Of a DNA stretch of 64,000 nt, positions 11,110-22,424 are shown piece after piece. The position numbers and the translations under genes are program-made. The notes under the pieces were generated by a model. That model saw only the letters and a list, made by a program, of their open reading frames with translations. It did not search any database and was not told the DNA's origin. Source of the DNA: Peromyscus leucopus (Eukaryota > Chordata > Mammalia > Rodentia > Cricetidae); the NCBI RefSeq assembly GCF_004664715.2, contig NC_051079.1, positions 56,943,660 through 57,007,659 on the forward strand, read 5' to 3'. The first letter of the stretch is position 1; every line of letters starts with the position of its first letter.

Positions 11110-14100
11110 GAACACTTCTGATAGAATGCTTTTTGTCTTTGGGTGTAGTTGTGTTCCTGTGTGCGGATGTCACTTATGGGTAGGTGTATGTGCATGTATG
11201 TGCATGCATGCGGAGGAGAGTCTCGGGTGTTATTCCTCAGATGCCGTCCACCTTGGTTTCTGAAACATGGAGAACATTGAATGACTGTCAGGACAAAACC
11301 ATTATCTGTGACTTCCTAAGAGCTGACTGAAGATGGCCATTGTCACTTGATGCTCATCATTGGTCTGGGATCCCCAGGGATCTGTCTGCTTCTTCCTCCC
11401 CACTTCTAGGATTCTGTTGTCTCCTCTACCACCAAAGCTGGGGTAGCTGGGTTTTGTTTTCTGTTGTGTTTTGCTTTTTATATCTGATTTTATAGTTTCT
11501 GTCATGTTGTTTTTCTTGAGTTTTTGGAGGAGGATGTTATTCAAAAGCACATTTTATTTTTTTAGGTAGCAAATACATTTATTGAGTATACTGCCAGAGG
11601 CGATGGGCTGAGCAGCCATAAGAATGGCACCTGCCAGCCCAGAAGGATATTTGAAATAAATGGAGGAAATCAAGCTGACAGGTGTGAGGTGTGGGGTTAA
11701 CCCATGTGCTGGTGAGTCAGTGAAAGACGTCTTAAATGTATAGCTAATGTATAGCTCAGGGAGAGCCAGGGAGAGTCAGACTGGACACTGCAAGTCTCCC
11801 GGAGGAAACGGACTGTGCTGAGGAACGGGGCGCGGTTGATGAAGACATGGGTGGAAGCTGACAGGTTACCATTGAGCTACAGCCATGTGACCCCAGGAAA
11901 GTTAAGCTGTCTCCCCGAGTCCGGTTATTGGTTTGTAACTGGAAGATGTAATGTTATTTACTTATGGGATTGGCAGGGAGTAAACAAGGTGGCCAATATA
12001 AAGTACTAGCTGAGAGTCCCATGTAGAAGACACTCAGAATAAAAGCTCCATTTGAGTAAGGCACATCACAGGGTAGGGGATGCTTTCCAAGATATTTGAA
12101 GGATATAACACACAGATAAGGTGTTCCTGGCACTGGCATTTGGTCACGTTGAAGAGAATGGATATTTCATTGAGAGCCAACAGCACTAACCATTCAACAG
12201 GTTCTGGGGGATATGCATAATTACTCAAAACAGATATTTTAGCAGGCCAGTATAACAGATCCCCGGTACTATTTACTTTTATCTGAATCAATGAAAAGAG
12301 AAACATAAAGATTTAAGAGGAGGGGGACATTCTTCTCTCCACAGCTGGTCATGCGCCCAGTGTAGTTGGCAGTAGAGTGGATTGTTTGGAATGTGTTCCT
12401 AAAATCCTGTAATTTAATTTTCATTATTTATGTAACACAGTCAGTATATGTGGTGCTTTACCACACACACAAGACCAAATTTCTGGCCTGGGTTACTTTA
12501 CCCAAGAGTAGGCTGTAGCTGAAATACTCATCCCCACTGAACAGACCAAACCTGGTAGCACTCTACTTTGGGTCTCATGAGCCTAATCAGCGGGGATCCA
12601 AGGGAGGATGGCATTGCTGGGTGTGAACTAAGGGGTCAAGAACTGGGAAATAGGGCTGGGATGGCAAAGGCTCCATGTGATATCTGTGTCTTTGAGGGGT
12701 CCAGAAGAACATGTAAATATTTACTTTAGATAAGAGAACAACCAGTTTGGTTTGCAGAAGGAAGTTTCTCCAGTGGTGGTCGAAGTCGTGATTCTCTTAG
12801 GACCATTTCAGTGTTCTTTATTTTGTCCCATTTTACAAGCTCAAGTTAGGAAAGAGTGTCGCTCCTAATGTGTATCTATGAGGAGCTGCAATACAATTTC
12901 TAGAGAACTCTAGATGCCCAATTTGAAGAACTGATAGGTCCTTAGAGGGACTGCAAGTTAAAAGTCCTGACGTGAGGGGATCCTCAATAGCACATGGAAA
13001 AATGTACCCTCAGTTATTATATTTGCCATTCTAGAAACGTGTGTGCTTCCTTGTATTTGCTTATTATTTAATCACAGGTCTTGGTTTCCAAAACAGTGGC
13101 GTGGACGGGGCTAAGCTAAGAATCTCTTGTAAGGCACAGATTCACAACTGGCTTACCAGTTTTGGGTTGCGTCAAAAAGATAGCCTTGAGATAAGTGCAA
13201 GGAATCACAATCAGAGGACAGAGTAAGCATTTGGGGTCAAAATTTATTCAGCATATGGTCGTATGCCACCAGGAACCATAAAGGATAAATTATTCTGACT
13301 CCATCCTTGGCAAGCTCTGTGTGGCTACAGAATCTAATTATTTTGCAAATCATTCCAGTTACTGACCACAGCTAGGAGATTACCCCCTAAATGAAGATTA
13401 CCACTGAGATGGAGTGGGAGTCCTCCCCGGGGTTCCCTTTCAGAACTGTAGGAAAACAAAGCCATAAGTCCACATGTTAATCATTAGTGTAAGCTAAGTG
13501 CAATCTGCCCAGTCAATCACTTCACACATTTTCTATTTCAAGACGTTGGGATCCAGATCTTAACCTAAATTTTACATCCTCACATTTTCAAGCATCACTT
13601 GTTCCATTTGCATTACTGAGCGGAGTAGGGTATCCCCGGAACACACAGTGGCTTGCTGAATCAGGGAGGGGGCGGTGAGGTCACAAAACCTCTTTCAGCT
13701 CCCTGGGTACATGGCAAAGAATGTGAGTGTTGTGACATTTGATGGGGGTGTAAATTCTGCCCTGCACTGATAGCGCAGGGTTCTTATTTACGTCCCCACC
13801 TTTGTTTTTATGGAGCATGGAGTCACTGCACAAATGGCCATTTGTTTTCGAAAGCAGCCGGTCTAGGCCCAGGGTGGCAGTTCACAGAGCTAAGGGTTTT
13901 ATAGCGTTGTTTGTCAGCCTCTTTGGGCTCGGCTGCCTTCCTGTGGACCCATGTTTTCTCATCACACCTTCGAGCATTGCATCAAAAGATGGTCTAGGAA
14001 TCATGAAATGCCTTAGGAAGTCTCAAGTGTAGACAGGGCTTTGGTTGGGAAGCTGGCATCCATGTGTTCGTTGCTACCTGAGTGAACAGGTACACGTGGT

Positions 14101-15672
14101 CACTGTGGATGGCTAGCCTAAGATGTGCGATGACCAAATCTACAGGATGCCGGTTACAGTGAGTTTTCCCAAGCACATGACTGGCTCAGTCTAACCCATT
14201 AGGATGTTTTATGGCAAGTATAAGCATGGGTGTCTATTTGATAGATTCCATATTCGTGGAATGATTTATATTATGATATCAAATGTTAACCAGCCCCCGC
14301 CTTTTAGGAACCGGTCACAGAATGTTATTTTATGCCATCATATTTTAAAGTGACACAGTGGCCACACTGAATAGGGATAGTTCTGTTAAACGGAAGCGCA
14401 GATTTAGAGGGGAGGAGACACCCAGATTATTTCAACAAATCTGGTATTTGAAACTTAAAAGCTGCCTAAGTGGGATTGTAGCAAAGCCCTGCCTGGCCCA
14501 CACTCACGTGACTCGGCAGTTGTCAGAGTCTGTCTGGAACCAGTGGGGTGCACGGGGTACCAGGGCTCCTCAGGGGAGCTGGGTCTCGACCCTCTCCGTC
14601 TTTGGGGGTCGGCGATCTTCCCGTGTTTCTTTTCTCCTTCTCCCCTTCCTTCACTTGCTCTGATTGATGGAAACACGTGCTGGGGAGCTTTCCCTGACAA
14701 TCTTCCCAAACACTGGAAGAAAGGCTGTGGTAGTGCTAGGTCTATTTTTGAAAAGAAGGCTGTTAATGTAAAGCCGGTGTTGATATATTCGGGTGAATTA
14801 TAATGGGGATATTATTACAGCCTTCAAAGCTGAAAATGTATTATTTTTCTCACCTACTTTTGGTTGCTGATACTTGATCAGAGGAACATACTGTGCATCT
14901 GGCTAATTTGGGGATACTTATTTGTAGATTCTCAAAAGTCAAACTTTATCCTTCTTTATGTGTTCTCTAGTTACTTCCCCCCACCCCCAGCCTGTAATGG
15001 GGAAAGAGGTAGAAATGCAGTCTGCCTGTACTCGCCTGGTTGCTGGGGGTGTCGAACCCCCAAACACAACCTTTCAGACTTTTACAGCTTACTATTAGAA
15101 GTGCTTACAATGAAGATGTTTGGGAAAGTACTGATTTATCAGTGATTTTATGAATAAAGATAACAATTGTCTCTTGCCACGGCTGATTATAATTTCTAAA
15201 ATCTTTCATAGTAGGTCTTATTTCTCCATCTGTGTTTTCAAATACCCATTGTCTTTGTGTGGAAGAGGTCACTCTGGATCAAAGAAACCTGGGGTAAACA
15301 GGTGCACCTCTCCATGGAACTCCTTAGGCTGAACACAAAACAGGGTATCCAGTGAGAAAATTAAAATTAGAATATTTCATAATATTTATAATCTGAAGTA
15401 ATTTATTTTAAAGTTAATTTGTATGCTGTGGCCCAGGTTCTGAAGGGATGGCGATGCCATGTCTCCTTTCATCTTCTCCTGTGCCCTTTCCCCTGGCATA
15501 GAGAGGTTATTTTCTTATTGTGTATTTGAGTCAATGGACGAAATAGTGAGTAGGACAACTCCGCTGAATTTCAGAGCAAAGGTTCATTTCCTCCATCCTT
15601 GCTCTTTAGAATATGCAACTGTTTTGTCATGAATGATCAAAAAAAACCATGTATATGACCACATGGGGAGAG

Positions 15673-15676
<4 letters not shown>
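11110..15676. other. single-copy stretch, 4.5 kb
   Basis: I recognise no interspersed repeat and no exon. A second, weaker CpG-enriched segment lies at about 14500-14680 (around nine CpG, including two CACGTG E-boxes at 14506 and 14674). The 101- and 84-codon open frames on opposite strands across it overlap and look like a GC effect. Confidence 0.45.
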
Positions 15677-15723
<47 letters not shown>

Positions 15724-15739
15724 TGCACACACACACACT
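15677..15739. repeat. (CA)n microsatellite
   Basis: A pure CA tract (15677-15718) continues into 'gcacatgcacacacacacac'. Open frames of poly-Thr/His or Cys/Val on either strand here are artefacts of the tract. Confidence 0.95.
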
Positions 15740-15753
15740 ATTAGTAATAGTTC

Positions 15754-15768
15754 CTACCAGGTGGCACC
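15754..15768 (+). promoter_or_regulatory. CTCF-like motif
   Basis: ctaccaggtggcacc matches the CTCF core CCASYAGRKGGCRS with a single mismatch at an early position. It lies between the CA tract and a MIR, outside any recognised SINE. Sequence match only; occupancy is not shown. Confidence 0.45.
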
Positions 15769-15799
15769 TGTGTGCGAGTTTCAGCTCCACGTACTTCCC

Positions 15800-15995
15800 A
15801 CATAGTAATCCCTAATCTTCATGACTGTTGGCAGAGGGAACAGAGGGTTGCTTTGTAGATGTGGAAACTGAGGCACGCATTAGGCCAAGTCACTTTCCAG
15901 AGTCTTGGGGCTTCTGTTTCACTGTATTAGGATTCGAACACAGTACAGTTTTGTCCAGGAACCCTTGCTTACAGTCAAAACTCTTTGCTCCATCT
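15800..15995 (+). mobile_element. MIR SINE, plus strand
   Basis: Diagnostic segments are 'tagatgtggaaactgaggcac', 'aggccaagtcacttt', and the distal 'aggattcgaacacag', in the MIR order and spacing. The copy covers roughly the middle to 3' part of MIR and is heavily diverged, as expected for an element older than the placental radiation. Confidence 0.8.
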
Positions 15996-16771
15996 GATAA
16001 TACACACTCCTGTGTAGACCCTGGCCTGGCTGGAGGAATTGCCTACAGGTGCTCTTTTAATTAACATGCTGAGAAATTCCCTAGAGATACTCCTGCTTTT
16101 GAATCTTATCTGGACCTTGTATCAGCCCTGGGAGTGCAGATCTGGGTAGTTCTTCTGCTTCTGCCAGCCTTCCCAGCCTCTGGTGGGGGTGGTGGGGGTG
16201 GGTATACTGGTTTCACCAGAGTGTTGCATTTGGGCCCTGGGGCAAGAGGTGCTTAGCTTTGGTCTCCAAAAAACTCAGTTACCATCTTGAGGAGTTTACT
16301 TACAACCCATCCAGTCGGCTTATTTTATTCTTACCAAATTGTGTCCTTGTTTGAATTAGGTGTACATAGGAACACATGATAATTATTATCAGACCTTAAG
16401 GAATTTAGTTAGGTCAAGGAAATAAGCAGATAGATTTCTGGAAGAGTGAGGAAGGTCCCCAAAAGAGAAAGAATGGAGGTATGGCCTTGTGCTGCTTTGA
16501 GGGAGATGAGAAATGTTCTGATTTAAGATTCAAAAGGGGGCTAGAGGCCGGGTAGCCTAATCCTTAGGACCGGGGAGCCTAGCTCTGCTCTGGGTTATTT
16601 CACCTTTCTGTGACCATCTTGGCTTCCCTCAAGAACGGTTTGATGGCAGGAATCCTTGACTCCCTAGCACATCCTGAGGATCCAGACAGTAAGGATTTAT
16701 GGTGTACTTCAAAGGATTCTTGCATGCAGGAAGTATGGATCAAATATTCTCATGGAAGCTGTCATTTTGCC

Positions 16772-16830
16772 ATGGAGGAAATTGAATCTGAGAAGAGAAA
16801 TTACTTAGCCAAGGTGGGAGTCTTGACACA
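16772..16830 (+). mobile_element. MIR fragment
   Basis: 'catggaggaaattgaatctgag' followed by 'aaattacttagccaaggtggg' follows the conserved MIR core (gaggaaactgaggc, then aagtaacttgcccaaggtc). Only about 60 bp is recognisable. Confidence 0.55.
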
Positions 16831-17592
16831 CGTGTAGACGGCCTTTTTAGTCTATTGAGAACTGGTGCAGAGCACGCCTTTGCTTGACAGATACATGGCC
16901 TCTGCACTTTCCTTGGGATCTCAGATACATACTCAACTTTTTGCCCCTTTCATCCATCTCCCCCATCCCCTGGCCCAGGGCAATGAATATATGCTGGGTG
17001 ATTCGGAAGCAAGCGATTGTAAGCCAGCATAATGGGAAGGAAAAACAACTTCCCAGACATTTCTTCCATATAGAATCCAAATTTCAAATGTATTAATTTT
17101 GCCGAATGCCATGGCAACATACATATCTGCTTTTCAGTTCCTGAAAGGTATTTTGGGAATTATTGGCTCATGCTAGCTTGAGCGTTCGCGTCTTTCAGCT
17201 ATAGAAATGCGCCGTGTAGCGTCTTCATTCTGTGTTTGTGCTTCTATTCAAGAGGAGAATAAAAGCAGTCCGTTTCTGGGTTGTAATATCCTCCGTGAGC
17301 CGTGGCTTTCTAAAACAGTCACACCTTGACTGAAATGAAAACTCTGCCGTATCATAAAAGATATTCTAATTACTGCATCTAGTTAAAAGGAGAATAAATC
17401 ACTAAGAGATTATTTTAAGTGCCTTAAATATAATAAAAAAGAATAATGGACGCTGAACAGCTTGACAAGTTTGATGAATGCAGACGAAAGGCTGCTTTCT
17501 GTTGCTTTTTGATGGAGAAGTGCATTTTACTTCCCGGGTATATTGTCAGAGGGAATTTTTGTTGGGAGATAAGGAGAAACCTTATCTTGGTT

Positions 17593-17755
17593 GAACATTT
17601 GCCAGGCCCCAGCATTAGCCTAGGCAGTATGTTATCTCAATCTCATTCAATCCTTCTCCGCCTTCTAGATAACATTATCCCCATTTTACATCTAAGACAA
17701 ATGAGGCTTGGAATTTAAATCACTTGCTTCAAGGAGCAGGGCCACTGAGGAGAAC
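17593..17755 (+). mobile_element. MIR SINE, plus strand
   Basis: 'gaacatttgccaggccccagc', 'ttatctcaatctcattcaatcc', 'ccccattttacatctaagac', 'aaatgaggcttgg' and 'aaatcacttgcttcaagg' follow the MIR consensus in order. It covers the 5' half through the conserved core. The 90-codon open frame crossing it is not a gene. Confidence 0.8.
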
Positions 17756-18195
17756 CTAGAGTGTAGCCCAGGAGACTGAGATGTGGTGCCCCTCCCTTCT
17801 CTTTTATTGTTCCACAATAGCAATTGTCTCCATGGCACAGGGACTCCAGTTGCGTCACTTCTAATTGAGAATGGGTGTGTCCAGTGGGTTAAGCCTCTGT
17901 AAAATGGGAAGAGTCGGCTGCTCCTTAACAGGGCACAAAAGGTTCTCTTTTTATGTTAGCCTAATAAAAGGCAGTCTATGCACCTCTTGGCTCCATGTTT
18001 GGCCCACAGCAGAGGAGTGGCTGGGATAGTTTACTTTTAAAGTATTCAGTGATATTCTTCCCCACTGATGGTAACTTAAGAGTTTTAGGTTGTTTAATTA
18101 TATGTTTAACCAAGACGTTTTTAGCTGGTCCTGCACACTCAAATCATGTCCACTAAGTCTCTTTAAATTACCTTACAAGTCACGATGATGAGAGA

Positions 18196-18393
18196 GGGCT
18201 GGAGAGATGGCCCGGTGGTTAAAAGCACTTACTGCTCTTGCAGAGAACCCCCCATATGATGGCTCTCGGGGAATCTCATGCCAATTCCTGACATGAGATC
18301 TGCTTCCATGGATGTGGTGCAAAATCCATTCAGGTGTGTGCACAAACACACAGACACTCTCACACAAATTAAAAAAAAAATAAATCTATTAGA
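18196..18393 (+). mobile_element. B3-type SINE, plus strand
   Basis: The head is gggctggagagatggcccgg, followed by 'gttaaaagcacttactgctcttgcagag'. The middle is diverged and the 3' part has 'cacaaacacacagacactc' and an A-rich tail 'aaattaaaaaaaaaataaat'. No convincing target duplication was found. Confidence 0.88.
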
Positions 18394-18404
18394 AAAGAAA
18401 CAGT

Positions 18405-18848
18405 GTTATGGCTGCTGAACCTGTTGTGAGTTCCAATAACAGTGATAGAGTTTCTAAAACATTTTGTGAGTTTTTTATTGGACATTCTCTCATAAGAAAA
18501 AATTCCTAGTGGTTGTGAGAGTGCCGGTGTGGGTTTGTGAACAGGTGTGTGGGTCATATGGCTATAACCGAGGGACGGTGAGAAAATGAACTCAGAGGCC
18601 AGTCTTCCAGCTTTGGGTTTCATTGGCCGTCTTGAAAAACGGTTTTTACTCGTTAAATGTGTCGCTGATCTTTGACCCATGCAGTATAAGTCTATATTTT
18701 CTGGTTGACCACCATATTCCTGTACATCTCTCACGTGAGTTTGGGAGTTGCTTTGTAGATTTCTTTTCTTAAATCTGGCGAACAAAACCTAGAAAGTATT
18801 TAAAAGAATATAAAATGCAGGTGCTGATACAGTGTCACCTGCCACTAG
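18405..18848. other. single-copy stretch with a 138-codon open frame on the minus strand
   Basis: Sequence between a B3 and a TG tract. A minus-strand frame spans 18369-18785 and its C-terminal part runs into the B3 A-tail. The translation has no recognisable domain or composition. A weak resemblance to old L1 3' sequence exists around 18490-18580 but is too poor to call. Confidence 0.35.

Positions 18849-18850
<2 letters not shown>

Positions 18851-18896
<46 letters not shown>
18851..18896. repeat. (TG)n microsatellite at a B4 tail
   Basis: A pure TG tract of about 23 units that sits where the CA-rich tail of the following minus-strand B4 should be. Confidence 0.95.
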
Positions 18897-18897
<1 letters not shown>

Positions 18898-18990
18898 CAC
18901 ATGGGTGGGTGCACTTGCTGGTGTAGCAGCCAGACATTACTTGAGTATCTTCCTGTATTCTCCACTTCTTTTGATTTGTTTTGTTTGTGT
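18897..18990 (-). mobile_element. B4A-type SINE, minus strand, tail-side part
   Basis: 'agccagacattacttgagtatcttcctgtattctccacttctttt' follows the B4A tail region (in consensus terms gaggtcaacattgggtgtcttcctcaatcgctctccacc). The alignment breaks off just before the 'tttttgagacagg' segment, which reappears at about 19295. That suggests one B4 split by a later B4. Confidence 0.65.
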
Positions 18991-19004
18991 GTGTTGGGTG
19001 TGCT

Positions 19005-19283
19005 TGCAGAGTATACCCTTCCCTCACTCTATGTGTGTGTTCACACATGCAGAGGCCAGAGGAGGTTTAATCTCCTGATCTGTTACTCTCCCCTACTCCC
19101 TTGAGATGGTGTCTCTCAGCCAGAAGCCTGAGTGATCCTCCTGTCTCTATCCCCTATCGCTATCCTTGGGATTGCAAGAGCACATGGCCATGCCTGGCTT
19201 TTTGTGTGGGTGCTGGGGGTTTGAACTGGGGTCTTTACACTTGCATAACGAATACTCACCCTTAGCCATTCCCCCACAGCCCT
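19005..19283 (-). mobile_element. B4A-type SINE, minus strand, probably nested in another B4
   Basis: 'tgcagaggccagaggaggttt', 'cctgagtgatcctcctgtctc', 'ggattgcaagagcac', 'catgcctggctttttgtgtgggtgctggggg', 'tttgaactggggtctt' and 'agccattcccccacagccc' give a complete minus-strand B4A in order. Sequences at its borders, 'ctccacttcttttgat' on the left and 'cccaccatgtattttgag' on the right, are both versions of the same B4 target segment. This is consistent with insertion into an older B4 with a decayed target duplication. Confidence 0.78.
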
Positions 19284-19497
19284 CCCACCATGTATTTTGA
19301 GACAGGATTTCTTCACTGATCCTGAAGCTCACCATTTTGGCTAGACTGGCTGGTGTCTGGCTCCTGGGATCTATCTCTCTCAACATTCTCACCCTCCCAC
19401 AGTGCTAGGGCTAGAGTCAGCCATTATATGGATGCTAGGTATCTGAACTCCAGCTTGGACAACAAGTGCTTTGCCCACTGAGCATCATCCCAGCCCT
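19284..19497 (-). mobile_element. B4A-type SINE, minus strand, head-side part
   Basis: It begins 'tattttgagacaggatttcttcactgatcctgaagctcacc', continues with the B4A signature 'ttttggctagactggctgg', and ends with the head 'ttgcccactgagcatcatcccagccc'. Together with 18851-18990 it reconstitutes the order of a single B4, so both are probably one copy split by the B4 at 19005-19283. Confidence 0.75.
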
Positions 19498-19543
19498 ATT
19501 CTGTGAAAGTTTTTCTTTCTGTGTGTGGTGCTGCTGATTGAAA

Positions 19544-19739
19544 TTTTTTTTTTTTCCAGACAGGGTTTCTCTGTGTAGCCCTAGCTGCCCTGGAACTCAT
19601 TAGATCGGGCTGGCCTCCCTCAAACTCAGAAATCCACCTGCCTCTGCCTCCAAGTGCTGAGATTAAAGGCGTGTGCCACCACCACCACCACCACCACCAC
19701 CACCACCACCACCACCACCACCACCACCACCACCCAGCT
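19544..19739 (-). mobile_element. B1 SINE, minus strand, with internal CAC expansion
   Basis: A T-rich tail is followed by 'gacagggtttctctgtgtagccctagctgccctggaactcat', 'gggctggcct', 'cctctgcctccaagtgctgagattaaaggcgtgtgcc'. The final 'gccaccac' of B1 has expanded into about 57 bp of CAC repeat before 'ccagct'. The 'ccctagctgccctgg' arm is the older murine-type B1 form. The poly-Thr open frame here is an artefact. Confidence 0.92.
19677..19734. repeat. (CAC)n trinucleotide repeat born in a B1
   Basis: About 19 uninterrupted ACC/CAC units grow directly out of the B1 'gccaccac' motif near the A-box end, showing the seed of the expansion. Confidence 0.95.
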
Positions 19740-20135
19740 GAATATATTTTTAATAAGACTTCATTGGGATCAGGATTGTATTCATGTATATTTAATTGAA
19801 GGTATTTATAGGAATGCTACTCATGAAAACTTATAGAAATTAAGAAACTCTTCTGTTTTAATATTTTTTCCCAAGTCTTTTTTAAAATAAGGAATATTAC
19901 AAAATCACATATTTCTTGCTTGCCTCATTAAACCTAATTTCCACATACTCCCATTTAAAGATGTACAGAATTACTTACTGGACTAACAAGTATATCCTCA
20001 CATTCAAATATAAAATTTTACAGAATCATATGTGAACTGTCAACAGGTTCACGAAATTATATTCTGAGTTGTTTTTTTTTTTTTCAAAAATACTGCTATC
20101 TTAATAAGTAAAAGTCTAGCTTAACAGCGATCTCA

Positions 20136-20472
20136 GTTTGTGTGTGTGTGTATAATTACTTGTGTATGTGTGTGTACATGTATGTGTGTGAGTGCATGTG
20201 CATTTGTTTGTATGTGTAGGTCAGAGGTCAGAATCAGGTGTCATTCCTCAGTAATGTCCCTGATTTTCTAAGACAAAATGTCTGATTGGTTTGGGGTTTA
20301 CCAAGTCCTGGAGGCTGGCAGGCCCTAGAACTCCAGGGGCCCTACTGTTAGCACCTCTGTGGGTTTGGGGTTACAGACATACACTACTGTATCTTTCTGG
20401 TTTTCAAGGTTTTGAGTTGAGATCCTCCTACTTGGGATGAAAACACTTTAATAGTGAGCTCTCTCCCAGCTC
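20136..20472 (-). mobile_element. B4-type SINE, minus strand, diverged
   Basis: A TG-rich tail (20140-20220) leads to 'gtcagaggtcagaatcaggtgtcattcctcag', 'tctaagacaaaatgtctgattgg', and finally 'gggatgaaaacactttaatagtgagctctctcccagctcc', the reverse of the head. Order and length fit B4A; divergence is high. Confidence 0.75.
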
Positions 20473-21342
20473 CTACTCTCAAATTTTCTTAAGCTCACGT
20501 GGATCCTTAATATTTTATTGACCTATGACAGATAATGTCATAGTCTCCCTTCCTTTGACATATTGAATTTTATGAAGATGTAAATAAGTACCAAAGGGAC
20601 GAGTATTGTTTCCTAATCAGGGATGAACTTTGCCATGATCTCTCTTGATCAAATAAGCAGATAGTATTTACAATTGTATTAGTGTGTAAATGAGAATACA
20701 GTTTATAACAAAGGTGCTAATAGTCAGTCTGTTTAATGATCTTTTATAACTAAATTTTTAGTTCAGATCGTATGACTTCTTACTGGTAAAAATAGTATGG
20801 AACTGGTTTGTGTCTGAGAACTGTGTTCAGAATGTGTGTGGTCAATGGTTTAAGGGCTAGATTAAACAATGGGTCTCTCATTAAAATTATTTTTATTAAA
20901 AAATTATATTATGGTCGATTTTCAGGTTAGATACAGAGTAAGATATTCCTGTTGTAATTATCTGTCTTTGTAAGTATCTGCGTTGTTTAATATTTTGTAG
21001 CTGCCCCATGAAAATCTTCATGGTTCAAAATTTGTAGTGACTTTGATCAAATTAATGAAACTAGGGTAATGTGAATCGTGTTTTAAAAAAAGAATCCTTT
21101 TAAAGTTGTGATTACTATGTTAAAATGCAATTTACAGTGTGAAATGCCATACAAAGGTTAAATGGTATTAAAGATAATAATGTGTATAACGAAATTGAGA
21201 AAAGAGTGTTTAACAAGAGTTTTTTATGGTTATGGAAAGGAAGGAGGAATTTTTACACGATTAGTAACCATTTGGTATTTTCAAGTTCAGCAGCCTCAAA
21301 TAAATGTATCATGAAAATGAAAGGGCATATTTCTTTTTCTTT

Positions 21343-21550
21343 TTTAAATTTAATTTTATTTTATACATATGGTTTTTTTGCCTGCATGTGTGTCTTTTCC
21401 ATCACATGCGTGCCGTGCCCATGGAGGTCAGGAGAGAGCATTGAGTCCCTGAGAACTGTGAGGCACCATGTGGGGGGTGGGATCTGAACCCGGGTCCTCT
21501 GGAAGGGTGGCGGCAAGCGCTTTTAACCGCTGAGCCACCTTCCAGGACCC
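21343..21550 (-). mobile_element. B3-type SINE, minus strand
   Basis: 'aaatttaattttattttatac' is the A-rich 3' end, followed by 'tttttttgcctgcatgtgtgtc', 'gaggcaccatgtgggg', 'gatctgaacccgggtcctctgg' and 'ttttaaccgctgagccaccttccagg', the reverse of a B3 head. It is full length or nearly so. Confidence 0.88.
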
Positions 21551-21561
21551 TCTATTAAAAA

Positions 21562-21706
21562 TTTTTTTTTCTTTTTGAAATAGGCTTTCTCTATCTAGCC
21601 TGGATTGTTTGGAATTATCTGTAGCTCAGGCTGCCCTTGAATTTTGATTCCCTTGCCTCATCCTTCCAAGCACTGAGATTAGAGTCAGGCACCACCACAC
21701 CCAGCT
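21562..21706 (-). mobile_element. old B1 (B1F/PB1-like) SINE, minus strand
   Basis: 'ttttgaaataggctttctctatctagcctgg', 'gtagctcaggctgcccttgaattttgattcc', 'caagcactgagattagagtcaggcaccaccacacccagct' follow B1 with many substitutions, so this is an early B1. Confidence 0.8.
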
Positions 21707-22249
21707 ACCACGGCACAATTCTTAGAGCCCTGCGCACACTCAGTCACACCAGCGCTGGTAGAGGTCTTAAGTGGCATTATTTGTTTTTCTGGATTTCACC
21801 ATAATTCCTTGGGGCTCATTTTTTCACTGGTTTTCATTGTGTTGACTCTCTTTTTCAACCCCAACTCTGTTTTGATTTCATTGGTTGTGTTTTCAGTCCC
21901 TTGATGTTCTCTCTGGTTCTACTTCAAGTTGATCTGTTCCTGTGGTTTCTGGTCTTTCCTTTGTGTCTCCCAACATTTAAAAGGCTGCCGGCTGGCCTCT
22001 GAGGGGGTGGGCTGTTGACTCTGTGGGTCAAAGATCTTGGGTGCTATCAGCCCCTTATGTTTTTGTGGCCGACTCCACAGTTGATCTCTTTGCCACGTGT
22101 TTCCAATTTTTGTTTTTTGAGAATTTATTTTCTTTTTTAAAAATTACACCTTAAAAATGATTTTTTTTTTTTAGAAGTTTGAGCTCATTTTCAACTGGGC
22201 CATTTATCTTCTCTTTAGTGCCAAGTGCTGTGGTTTAGAGCATAGTTCT

Positions 22250-22409
22250 TTTTTTTTTTTTTTTTTTTCGAGACAGGGTTTCTCTGTGTAGCTTTGCGCC
22301 TTTCCTGGAACTCGCTTTGTACACCAGGCTGGCCTCGAACTCACAGAGATCGCCTGCCTCTGCCTCCCGAGTGCTGGGATTAAAGGCGTGCGCCACCACC
22401 GCCCAGCCA
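22250..22409 (-). mobile_element. young B1 SINE, minus strand
   Basis: A T tract is followed by 'gagacagggtttctctgtgtagctttgcgcctttcctggaactcgc', 'ggctggcctcgaactcacagagatc' and 'gctgggattaaaggcgtgcgccaccaccgcccagcc', close to consensus with CpGs retained. An 11-bp target duplication, agcatagttct (22239-22249) and agcctagttct (22410-22420), differs at one base. The 'ttgcgccttt' arm matches the young B1 at 3679. The 68-codon open frame is a B1 translation. Confidence 0.96.
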
Positions 22410-22424
22410 AGCCTAGTTCTTAAA

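Noticed and set aside
18369..18785. 138-codon minus-strand frame
   Set aside because: No domain, no codon signature, ends in a SINE A-tail; chance frames of this length are expected in 64 kb.
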